Part shown: piece after piece, positions 15,193 through 23,629 of the stretch
How positions within the stretch are numbered: position 1 is the first letter of the stretch
Layout: each line of letters starts with the position of its first letter
Virus record (IMG/VR): IMGVR_UViG_3300013126_000043
Location: 1-53,666 of that record
Source: a virus
DNA: 53,666 bases
Reading direction: 5' to 3' (one strand)
The notes under the pieces: generated by a model
Told to the model about the DNA's origin: nothing
The model's database searches: none
The model's input: the letters and a program-made list of their open reading frames with translations, nothing else
Translations under genes and position numbers: made by a program

Positions 15193-18100
15193 ATGAGTAT
15201 ATTTACAAAAACACAAGAATTTAGAAACGCTCTAGAAAAATTATCTAGAGAAGATTTACTCGAAATAATTCGTATCCAAGATCCTGAACTTATTAAGCAG
15301 GTTAATAGAATTGAATGGGTATTTAAAAATAAATTATCTCATTTAGCTTGGAACGATGGAACGCCTGTCACAGAAAGGGAAATGACTAATAGGGAATTAG
15401 CTCTTTTAATTGATGAACCATTTGAAGTTGATTTAAATTTATTAGCAGATGGAATTAGCGCAGATCATCAACGGCAGTTACATGTTTCTAAGGATCCTGT
15501 AGTTTGGGCAAAACAATTTTTGGAAGCCAATCTTCGTGTGTACCAAATATTAATATTAAGAGATCCTTCTTTAAGAAAAGTTTTAAGAGCTGGTCGTCGT
15601 TTAGGTAAAACTTTTAGCTTAGCAGTACAGCTACTGCATTATAGTTATACTCATAAAGATGGTAGATCTTTAGTTATTGCACCAATGAAAACTCAGGTAG
15701 AACTTATTTATCAAGAAATATTAAGAATAGCTTCTAAGAATGAAGTAGTTATGAATTCCATAACAAGAAAAGTAACTAGTCCTCAATTCATGATTCAATT
15801 CTCCAATGGTTCTACAGTTAGATTCTTCACTTCAGGAATGAAGAGCGGCGGGAAGAGCGATGTTGCCCGTGGTCAGGAAGCACATTTAATTATCCTTGAC
15901 GAAATGGACTATATGCATGCAGATGACCTTGATGCTCTGTACGCCATGCTTCAGAAAACCGCAGAGGATCAACCAGATAAAGTTATGATCGGTGCATCTA
16001 CTCCAACTGGTCGCAGAGAAAGGTTTTGGGAATGGTGCAGATCACCAAGGTTTACCGAGTTTTGGTTTCCTAGCTATTGCTTTGATCCCAAAACTTTAAT
16101 AACAATGGCCGATGGCTCATTTAAATATATTAATGAAATAAATATTGGCGACAGAGTTTTAACAGAAAAAGGCCCCAAAAAAGTAACTAGAACCTTTGAA
16201 AGACAGTTTGATGGAGACATTTTTAATGTAAAAACATATGGAAGTAATTGTGATCTTCTAGTAACCGGAGAGCATCCCTTCCTTGCAGCAAAAAGAATCA
16301 GAAGACAGTCTAAATATAATTGGGATTGGACAGATGTAAATCAATTACAAATTCCATCCAGAAGAAACACAAGTTCTGGACACGTCATAAAGTCAATAGT
16401 AGATATAGAAGAGATAGGTAAAAAAATTGATCTATTGAAATACTTCAATGAAGAACTAATTGAGATAGATGACCACAGGGTGCAATTAAAGAAAATTCAT
16501 AAAGGTGGAAGAAAATTTACAAATAGTCTTCCAAGGTATATCAATTTAGATGAGAACCTCGCCACCCTTCTAGGGTGGTACACTGCGGAAGGGCACCTAG
16601 AATCTAAGGATGAAGTCAATGGATATAAAACTATAGGCTGGACCCTAAGTAAGAAAGAGAATATAGAGATAGAAACAATACAAAAAGCTTTAGATTATTT
16701 ATCAGCTGGAAAATTAAATTTAACATACAGAAAAGATAATCACTCAGTATGTTTAAGATTAAATAATGGACCGCTTGCATTGTTATTCAATTTATTAGTC
16801 GGTCGCGGTTCTACTATAAAAGAATTGCACCCAATAATAATGAAATCTCCAAAAGAATTTCAAAATGCGTTTCTTCAGTCGTACGGTCAGGGTGACGGAT
16901 ATTTTTCTAAGTCAAATTCAATAGTTTTTAGAACTTCATCAAAGTTATTAGCTAAACAAATACAGATAATGTGTACGCGTGTCAATAACAATTATCCAAG
17001 CATATCGAGATCAAAACAGCCCATAAGGGCAATCAATAAAAAGTATAGAGAATATGTAGCATCAGACACCTATGCCATTGAATGGCAGCTGGATCAAGAT
17101 AAAATAAATATTGGAAAAAAATATTTAGACAATGGAGAATACGCACTATTACTAAAGTCAAAAGATCTTGTACAATATTCTGGTCTTGTTTATAATTTTG
17201 AAGTAGAAGATACAAATTCGTATATAGCAAATGGCCTTTTGGTTCATAACTGTAACCCATATTTCTCTAAAGAGCAAGAAGAAGAATTTAGAGAGCAATA
17301 TTCACCAAGTGGATATAGGCACGAAATAGAGGCAGACTGGGGCGAAGATTCTGAAGGCGTTTATCCTCGAAAGTTTGTTGATAGGGCCTTTATTTCTCCT
17401 TCTTGGAATTATATTCCAGAAATAACATCTGCCAGATCCTTCCATACAATCGGCGTCGACTGGGATAAATACGGTGCCGGAACAAATATTGTTGTTGTTG
17501 AAGTATGCTCTGAAAATTATGAAGATTCTAGATTTAGAGGCAAAACAAAAATTTGTTATCGAGAAGAAATTGCTAGATCAGAATATACTTTAACTAAAGC
17601 GGTAGACAGAATTATTGAACTTAATCAAATATTTAATCCAAAACATATTTATGTAGACCGTGGATATGGAGAGGTGCAAGTAGAGCTTTTGAAGAAACAT
17701 GGCGTTGAGAATCCTAGATCTGGGTTGAAAGAAAAAATAAAAGGTGTTGCATTTGGTGAAAGCATTGACGTAAGAGATCCATATACTAAGTTAATGGTTA
17801 AAAAGGAAATGAAACCATTTATGGTCGATAATCTTAGACAGTTTTTGGAAAAAGAAAAATTAATGATTCCAGACTCTGATGAAGAGCTATACATGCAGCT
17901 AATATCTTATGTTGTTGTTCGCACGACTCAAACTGGTCGACCAGTTTTTGAGGCTGCAGGATCTGCGATGGATCACGCACACGATGCTTTAATGTTAGCC
18001 TTGTTGGCTATCACACAAAATTATGGAGAGTTTTCTCAGGGGCAATATGCAACAAATACTGAAACTTTCTCTAATCATTTTTTTGTTCCAGACAATAAAA

Positions 18101-18222
18101 AAGTAGATAAAGAAGATGATGAAAAAAATAAAGTTATAATTAGTGGTCGAGTCGATGCGCTAAATCCTTCAACAGGTTTTCGTAGATCTACTTCTTCCAA
18201 AAGAGTAAGAAGGATGTTTTAA
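15193..18222 (+). CDS. terL: large terminase subunit with intein
   Basis: 1009 residues, of which 391 are an intein; the spliced enzyme would have 618. TerL cuts concatemeric DNA and drives it into the capsid with ATP. ATPase motifs: RAGRRLGKT (132-140), Walker B LIILDEMDY (232-240) and coupling motif ASTPTG (268-273). Nuclease (RNase H-like) acids: D756 in GVDWD, D822 in YVDRG and D931 in HAHDAL. The intein lies between the ATPase and nuclease domains, after WFPSY and before CNPYF. The gene is joined to the next by an overlapping TAATG. All catalytic positions look intact, so activity depends on splicing. Confidence 0.95.
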   Translation: MSIFTKTQEFRNALEKLSREDLLEIIRIQDPELIKQVNRIEWVFKNKLSHLAWNDGTPVTEREMTNRELALLIDEPFEVDLNLLADGISADHQRQLHVSKDPVVWAKQFLEANLRVYQILILRDPSLRKVLRAGRRLGKTFSLAVQLLHYSYTHKDGRSLVIAPMKTQVELIYQEILRIASKNEVVMNSITRKVTSPQFMIQFSNGSTVRFFTSGMKSGGKSDVARGQEAHLIILDEMDYMHADDLDALYAMLQKTAEDQPDKVMIGASTPTGRRERFWEWCRSPRFTEFWFPSYCFDPKTLITMADGSFKYINEINIGDRVLTEKGPKKVTRTFERQFDGDIFNVKTYGSNCDLLVTGEHPFLAAKRIRRQSKYNWDWTDVNQLQIPSRRNTSSGHVIKSIVDIEEIGKKIDLLKYFNEELIEIDDHRVQLKKIHKGGRKFTNSLPRYINLDENLATLLGWYTAEGHLESKDEVNGYKTIGWTLSKKENIEIETIQKALDYLSAGKLNLTYRKDNHSVCLRLNNGPLALLFNLLVGRGSTIKELHPIIMKSPKEFQNAFLQSYGQGDGYFSKSNSIVFRTSSKLLAKQIQIMCTRVNNNYPSISRSKQPIRAINKKYREYVASDTYAIEWQLDQDKINIGKKYLDNGEYALLLKSKDLVQYSGLVYNFEVEDTNSYIANGLLVHNCNPYFSKEQEEEFREQYSPSGYRHEIEADWGEDSEGVYPRKFVDRAFISPSWNYIPEITSARSFHTIGVDWDKYGAGTNIVVVEVCSENYEDSRFRGKTKICYREEIARSEYTLTKAVDRIIELNQIFNPKHIYVDRGYGEVQVELLKKHGVENPRSGLKEKIKGVAFGESIDVRDPYTKLMVKKEMKPFMVDNLRQFLEKEKLMIPDSDEELYMQLISYVVVRTTQTGRPVFEAAGSAMDHAHDALMLALLAITQNYGEFSQGQYATNTETFSNHFFVPDNKKVDKEDDEKNKVIISGRVDALNPSTGFRRSTSSKRVRRMF
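16078..17250 (+). mobile_element. intein with LAGLIDADG homing endonuclease in terL
   Basis: Runs from Cys296 to Asn686 of the precursor (391 residues) with Cys687 as the +1 residue. Splicing blocks: A starts CFDPKTLITMADGS, B has TGEHPF (358-363), F reads VYNFEVEDTNSYIANG, and G ends VHN followed by C. Between B and F are two LAGLIDADG-type helices, LLGWYTAEG (459-467) and FLQSYGQGDG (560-569); both keep an acidic residue in the last positions, so the endonuclease may be active. It codes for a self-splicing element that can copy itself into empty terL alleles. Confidence 0.93.
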
Positions 18223-20003
18223 TGAGTGACATTGGTGTAAATTATCAGGAGTCTTATTCGCAAGTTCCAAATAATATTTATGGGGATTATAAATTCCAAG
18301 ATGCTCCATTTACAAATCCCACAGGAGCAGAAGCCTATAAAGCTGTAGGAGAAAAAGCCTATAATAGAACAGCAGAATCTGGAATTAAACAGGCATATTC
18401 TACACCTATAGATTTTGTTAGAAAAGAATCAGAATCAGCTCAGATGCTGATAACTGACACAATTAATGATATTGAAAACTTGATGAAAAAAGTTTATATT
18501 AATCCTAATATCAATAATGATCTTTTGGTAGCACATCAAAATCTTTGGAATGAACTGCACAGAAACCTTTATACAACACAGCCTCAAGCTGTAGCAGTTT
18601 ATAATCAGCGTGTAGCAGATTCTTTAAAGATAAATTCATCGCAAAATTTACCACAATCAAATGAAATAGATGTGTCAGAAAAAGATCTAGAAGAATCTGA
18701 TGGCATTGTTACAATACTTCCTTACCCACCTCCAAACAGTGATGCGTATAAAGATCGTAAAGACGAAATGGTAAAGTTGAGAATACCAATTCCTGGTCAT
18801 ATCAATTTTCAGCAAATAATGTTTGCAGAAAAGTTAAACTCTACCTCTTCAAGAAAATTTTTAGAAGAGTTTTATTATTCTATAGCTCATTCTACCTTCT
18901 CATATTTTCTACAATTTAGAAAATTATTAAAGTCTCTTCAGAGAGAAGTATATGCAATACAATTATCTTTAAACCAAGATTTTAGGGAGGTTTATGAAAA
19001 CGAACTGCAGCAAAAAGTCGCAGCGCACTATGACTCATGGTGTAAAACGGCCAAACATTATTCGAGCAGGATTGCAAAAACAATCGTATCCAAACCAGGA
19101 GCGATTCCCTCAACCGAATTGGATAAAATCTCAAAAGAACATGCCGCAAAATTTCAAGCTTTTTTTGCGATTAAATTAAATGCTGTAGATTCAGAAATAG
19201 AAGACATATTACAATCATTAAAGAGGGATTTAGAAGAAAACTCTGTAATTTTTTATACAAGATATTTAGCTCCTGGATTAAAATTCTCTTCTGAAATAGG
19301 AAGTCCTTTTGATTTAGATTATGAAACAACTTCTTTTAAGAAAAGATTTCCATTTTTAACTGAAGAAATGTTGTTGGCTTCAATTCTTTTAAAGGGTAAT
19401 TTTACTTCAATCATGGCTGATGTTGTAGATAGGCATCATATAGTTATGGGAAAAACAGATTCCCTTATGCAGCTAATTCATGAAAAAAGAAAATACGCCA
19501 ACTATATATCTCAGTTGTCTGTCAAGGGATTGCCAAAACCAAATGTTCTTCTAAATGTTGCCAATGACGTATATGCTCAGATATTTGATGGAGCAATTAT
19601 TTCTTTAACAAGAAAAGATGTAGTGCAATCAGATCACCAGCTTTTATCTGGGCTAGACGAAAATGATCATCCTCAATATTTATTAAGAGATGGTGGAAAA
19701 ATTATTGGTGATATAGAAGTTGCAGAAGGTATTACTATAGATGGAGTAGACCTAAGTGATCATGCGCATACTGGCGCAGATGGTTCTAAAAAGATATCTT
19801 CTTTGGATATCGATTATAGTTTGGCTAGAAGTGCAGATTACAGCCTAGATGCTGCAAAGAAGCCAGTATCAATAAGTGTCAGCCAATTTAATGTAGATAT
19901 TGTTAATGGTTTACCTAGGTGTGATGCAGTTCTCAATATAGAAGTAGTTGATGATATAATAGATAATTATGAATATGAAATTATTTATACGGAAGTAACT
20001 TAA
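18222..20003 (+). CDS. tail fibre or baseplate structural protein
   Basis: 593 residues. The first two thirds are helical and charged, without a known motif. Residues about 480-500 hold LLSGLDENDHPQYLLRDGG, a sequence type that recurs in phage tail-fibre proteins, followed by GVDLSDHAHTGADGSKK. This places it among fibre or fibre-attachment proteins. It overlaps terL by one base and is one base from the adhesin gene at 20005. It may anchor the following fibres to the baseplate. Confidence 0.6.
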   Translation: MSDIGVNYQESYSQVPNNIYGDYKFQDAPFTNPTGAEAYKAVGEKAYNRTAESGIKQAYSTPIDFVRKESESAQMLITDTINDIENLMKKVYINPNINNDLLVAHQNLWNELHRNLYTTQPQAVAVYNQRVADSLKINSSQNLPQSNEIDVSEKDLEESDGIVTILPYPPPNSDAYKDRKDEMVKLRIPIPGHINFQQIMFAEKLNSTSSRKFLEEFYYSIAHSTFSYFLQFRKLLKSLQREVYAIQLSLNQDFREVYENELQQKVAAHYDSWCKTAKHYSSRIAKTIVSKPGAIPSTELDKISKEHAAKFQAFFAIKLNAVDSEIEDILQSLKRDLEENSVIFYTRYLAPGLKFSSEIGSPFDLDYETTSFKKRFPFLTEEMLLASILLKGNFTSIMADVVDRHHIVMGKTDSLMQLIHEKRKYANYISQLSVKGLPKPNVLLNVANDVYAQIFDGAIISLTRKDVVQSDHQLLSGLDENDHPQYLLRDGGKIIGDIEVAEGITIDGVDLSDHAHTGADGSKKISSLDIDYSLARSADYSLDAAKKPVSISVSQFNVDIVNGLPRCDAVLNIEVVDDIIDNYEYEIIYTEVT

Positions 20004-20004
20004 T

Positions 20005-22740
20005 ATGGCATGGTTTAAATATTTTAAGTCAGATCAAAGCATTAGTTCTGCAACTCCTAATTATAGCTATTCATATCCCTACTGTAAAAGGGCTATTTCT
20101 AAATTTACACCCAGGGATACGTTGTCTGCTGGTTTTTGGCTTTTTGCAAATATAAAAGATCTAAATATAAATACATACAAAAGTTCAACGTTGGAAACTT
20201 TGGAAGACGCCAATTCTTATGTTGTTGTATATGAAAAGGATATAACTTTTATTCCTGTTAAAACAGTTATTAATGGAGACTATATATATTTTGAAACAGC
20301 AGAAGAACATACAGCCGGAAATGAAATTCAAGGTAGCTACTTTGTCTATTATGCAACGCCAAATCTTAGAAAGCTTAATGAAGTTGATAATGCTGGAACT
20401 GATGATTATCAAGTTAATTTAGCGCCAGTTTGGGAAGATATTGATCTAGAGCCGTTTATTTATGGTGACTCATATTCAGATGGTGCATCAGCTATTGGCA
20501 CTGTTTACTCTATTCCAACGGGCGTTTTGCCAACAGGTCTTAGCATTAGTTCTTTAACAGGACAAATAACTGGAACAGTTAATTCTACAGGCTCTTATTC
20601 TTTTACTGTTAGAGCAACTACTGATGATGGTAAATATTACAATGAAGCCAGTTTCTCTGGAACCGTTTATGAATATGTAGAATGGGTTGATTCTACTTTA
20701 GCTAATATTGATTATAACACAGCCTACTCAGACTCAGTCTGGGCTGATGGTTATCCAGCTGCAACGTATTCTATTTCGTCTGGCACATTACCATCAGGTA
20801 TTACACTTAATTCAACAACCGGTTTAGTAAGTGGATTAACTACTTCAAGTGGCGCTTATTCGTTCACAATTAAAGCTGAGAATGCAATTGGATCTGTAAC
20901 GCAATCTTTTTCTGGTACAGTTCAAACTCCTCCATCTTGGTCTGATGAAACACTTGGCATTATTACTCAAGGTGTTTCATATAGCGATGGTGTTTCAGCT
21001 ACTGGTACAGCAACAATAACTTATTCTGTTTACTCTGGATCACTTCCCACTGGTTTATCTTTAAATAGTTCTACTGGTGCGATAACTGGGACCACTGGAG
21101 CAACTGGATCATATAGCTTCACAATTCGCGCAACAAACACCTGGGGATATGCAGAAAAAGCATTTAGTGGAACCATCTACCAGATTCCAGCATGGACAGA
21201 TTCAACTATAGCTAATATGATTTATGGACAAGCTTACGGTGATGCTGTCGCAGCATCAGGATATCCAACAGTAACTTACTCTGTTTCTTCTGGAGCTCTT
21301 CCATCTGGCATAACATTAAATAGTTCTACTGGTGCAATTTCTGGAACATCAACAGCAGCAGGATCATATTCATTTACGATTAAAGCCGAAAACGCAGCTG
21401 GTAATGTAACTCAATTATTTACTGATGATCTTTATGTGACACCAGCTTGGACTGATAATACACTGGCTGCATTTACCTACAATACAGCATATTCAGATCA
21501 AGTAGTTGCAACAGGAAGTCCAACTTATAGTATAAGTTCTGGGTCATTACCAACAGGTTTATCACTTAGTTCTTCCACCGGTGCAGTAACTGGAACCCCA
21601 ACTTATTATGGAGCCTATTCATTTACTATTCAAGCTGCTAATGAAACTGGATCTGTAACACAGTCATTTTCTGGAGCAATTAATAAAGTTCTAGAATGGA
21701 CCGATAATACACTGGCAACTCCAGTTTACAATATAGCCTATTTAGATTCTGTAGCAGCCTTAGGGTATCCGAATCCTACATATTCAGTAACTGTTGGCGC
21801 ACTACCAACAGGTCTATCACTTAATTCTTCTAGTGGGCTGGTAAGTGGCACGACAACCGCAACTGGTTCTCATTCATTTACTATCACTGCATCAAACACA
21901 GAAGGAAATATAACTCAATCGTTTAGTTTTACAATAGCTCCTCCATTTTCTGCCACTGGTGGTACTACTACAGATAGCGGTGGTTATCGTTACCATACCT
22001 TTAATGCTTCGGGTAACTTTGTTGTTACTGGTAGTAAGAGTATGGACATTCTTATTGTGGGCGGAGGTGGCTCAGGCGCAGGAGGCTCTAGTGACCCGTG
22101 GGATGGATATAGTCTTTACGGTGGCGGTGGTGGTGGTGCAGGTAGATTCACGACTTCCACCACAACAGTTACTGGAGGAACTTATGTTGTAACTGTCGGT
22201 GCTGGTGCTACCGCTGTTGGCATGGGTGAAGGTGTCTCAGGCTTGAACGGCAATACTTCTTCTTTTGGTGCGACAACAGCAATCGGTGGAAACGGTGGCG
22301 AAGCACCTAGTTACCCAAATAGTGGCACTGGTGGTTCAAGCACATTTAGCGGAGGCACAAGAACCGCAGATGGTGGTTCAGGCGGTGGCGGCACTTCTGC
22401 TGTTGGCGCAAATACAACTAATCAAAATGGGTCTAATGGTGGTGCTGGTTCTACTTGGAACTCGTTTAAGTCTTTTGGTGGTGGAGGCGGGGGCGGCGGA
22501 GGCGGATATAATAACGGTGGCGGCTACCTTCCTAGTCCTACTTTTAGTACTGGTGGTACTGGTGGTACTACTGGTGGAGGAAATGGTGGATACTATAATG
22601 GTTCCACTAACCCTAATGCTACCGCAGGAACAGTAAACACTGGTGGTGGCGGTGGTGGTCAAAATGCTGAGGGTTATAGCGATGGGTCTACTACTGGCGC
22701 AGGCGGTTCAGGTGTAGTTATTGTGAGGTACCTATTATGA
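20005..22740 (+). CDS. adhesin with six Ig-like repeats and poly-glycine tip
   Basis: 911 residues. Residues 1-142 form a unique base. Residues about 143-647 are six tandem repeats of about 83 residues, each starting WxD and holding SGxLPTGLSLxSSTG, TGT and YSFTIxA, the signature of putative-Ig (cadherin-like) domains found in surface proteins. From about 650 to the end the chain is extremely Gly-rich (GGGGGGAG, GGGGGGGG) and ends VVIVRYLL, like glycine-rich receptor-binding tips of phage fibres. It probably is the main host-binding fibre. Repeat number can change by recombination. It overlaps the next gene by ATGA. Confidence 0.8.
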   Translation: MAWFKYFKSDQSISSATPNYSYSYPYCKRAISKFTPRDTLSAGFWLFANIKDLNINTYKSSTLETLEDANSYVVVYEKDITFIPVKTVINGDYIYFETAEEHTAGNEIQGSYFVYYATPNLRKLNEVDNAGTDDYQVNLAPVWEDIDLEPFIYGDSYSDGASAIGTVYSIPTGVLPTGLSISSLTGQITGTVNSTGSYSFTVRATTDDGKYYNEASFSGTVYEYVEWVDSTLANIDYNTAYSDSVWADGYPAATYSISSGTLPSGITLNSTTGLVSGLTTSSGAYSFTIKAENAIGSVTQSFSGTVQTPPSWSDETLGIITQGVSYSDGVSATGTATITYSVYSGSLPTGLSLNSSTGAITGTTGATGSYSFTIRATNTWGYAEKAFSGTIYQIPAWTDSTIANMIYGQAYGDAVAASGYPTVTYSVSSGALPSGITLNSSTGAISGTSTAAGSYSFTIKAENAAGNVTQLFTDDLYVTPAWTDNTLAAFTYNTAYSDQVVATGSPTYSISSGSLPTGLSLSSSTGAVTGTPTYYGAYSFTIQAANETGSVTQSFSGAINKVLEWTDNTLATPVYNIAYLDSVAALGYPNPTYSVTVGALPTGLSLNSSSGLVSGTTTATGSHSFTITASNTEGNITQSFSFTIAPPFSATGGTTTDSGGYRYHTFNASGNFVVTGSKSMDILIVGGGGSGAGGSSDPWDGYSLYGGGGGGAGRFTTSTTTVTGGTYVVTVGAGATAVGMGEGVSGLNGNTSSFGATTAIGGNGGEAPSYPNSGTGGSSTFSGGTRTADGGSGGGGTSAVGANTTNQNGSNGGAGSTWNSFKSFGGGGGGGGGGYNNGGGYLPSPTFSTGGTGGTTGGGNGGYYNGSTNPNATAGTVNTGGGGGGQNAEGYSDGSTTGAGGSGVVIVRYLL
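20431..21950 (+). repeat. six tandem Ig-domain-coding repeats
   Basis: Six units of about 250 bases, clear at protein level (W-D start, LPTG/LPSG core, YSFTI strand) and partly at DNA level. The units differ enough that recent copying is not evident, except that units 4 to 6 share longer stretches. Confidence 0.8.
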
Positions 22741-23102
22741 GTCACTTTGCTGAACTAGATGAAAACAATATAGTTATCCGTGTACTTGTCGGAGACAACG
22801 ATATGCCCAATGAGGGCTACGACTGGTTTGTAGAAAACCTAGGTGGTCGTTGGGTGCAGACAAGTTACAACGGTAACTTTAGAGGTCGCTTTGCTGGCAT
22901 TGGTTTTATCTATGATGAAACAAACGATGTATTTATTAGGCCTCAAAAATACGCCTCATGGATTCTTGATGAAAATTTTGATTGGCAACCACCAATTCAA
23001 AGGCCTAATGATGGAAAGCCTTACGAATGGGATGAGGAAACAATTTCATGGAAAGAAATAGAAATGGCAACACCATTTCAATTAGGCGGTGAACCAGAAT
23101 GA
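22737..23102 (+). CDS. small fibre-associated protein
   Basis: 121 residues starting MSHFAELDENNIVIRVLVGD. The order seen here (MSHFAELDxNNIVxRV, then WVQTSYNGNFRGRFAGIG, then YASWILDEN and YEWDEETxSW) is common in proteins next to fibre genes in aquatic phages. It is thought to cap or assist fibres, though direct evidence is thin. The start overlaps the adhesin's stop by ATGA and the end overlaps the next start by ATGA, so it is translated in one unit with them. Confidence 0.65.
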   Translation: MSHFAELDENNIVIRVLVGDNDMPNEGYDWFVENLGGRWVQTSYNGNFRGRFAGIGFIYDETNDVFIRPQKYASWILDENFDWQPPIQRPNDGKPYEWDEETISWKEIEMATPFQLGGEPE

Positions 23103-23629
23103 CAGTAACATATTCTAATCCATATTACGGATTTTACTCTGAAGTTTCAACAGATCAATATGAAGTTAATCTAAATTCAGATTCAAGTTATAATTTTTCT
23201 TTCATTAATTCAATGACAGATTGGGAGAATGGCTTGTCAAATAGGCCCGGATCTAAACTATATATTAATTTTTCTGGGCCAAAGTTTACATTGTATGGTT
23301 CAAGGGGAATTAACTATGGAAAATTTAGAATTAAATTTACAGCACTACAAAACGCAGAAACGCCAGCAGTGCTTGCATTAGATTGGCAAACAATAGATTG
23401 TTTTTCTTCAAGTTTTTCAGATAATGTAGAATTATTTTCAAAATTAGATTTTGAAGAAAAAGATCACGTCGCTGAACTAGAAGTATTATATGAAAAAAAT
23501 ATTGGTTCTAGAGGAAATAATATTAAAATATCTAAATATTCTTTTAGCTATAATCTTTATCTTAAAGTCGGAACCGAATTAATAAATCAAACAGATAATA
23601 GTTTTGCAAAGATAGGTGGGCTTAGATAA
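23099..23629 (+). CDS. probable beta-sandwich fibre protein
   Basis: 176 residues, mostly beta-strand by pattern. The segment FTLYGSRGINYGKFRIKF resembles the strand-turn pattern of jelly-roll carbohydrate-binding modules, where a sheet edge reads YG...GK. It is overlapped by ATGA at the front and one base at the end, in the host-recognition module. A lectin-like role in receptor binding is a reasonable guess; the exact family is not certain. Confidence 0.5.
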   Translation: MTVTYSNPYYGFYSEVSTDQYEVNLNSDSSYNFSFINSMTDWENGLSNRPGSKLYINFSGPKFTLYGSRGINYGKFRIKFTALQNAETPAVLALDWQTIDCFSSSFSDNVELFSKLDFEEKDHVAELEVLYEKNIGSRGNNIKISKYSFSYNLYLKVGTELINQTDNSFAKIGGLR

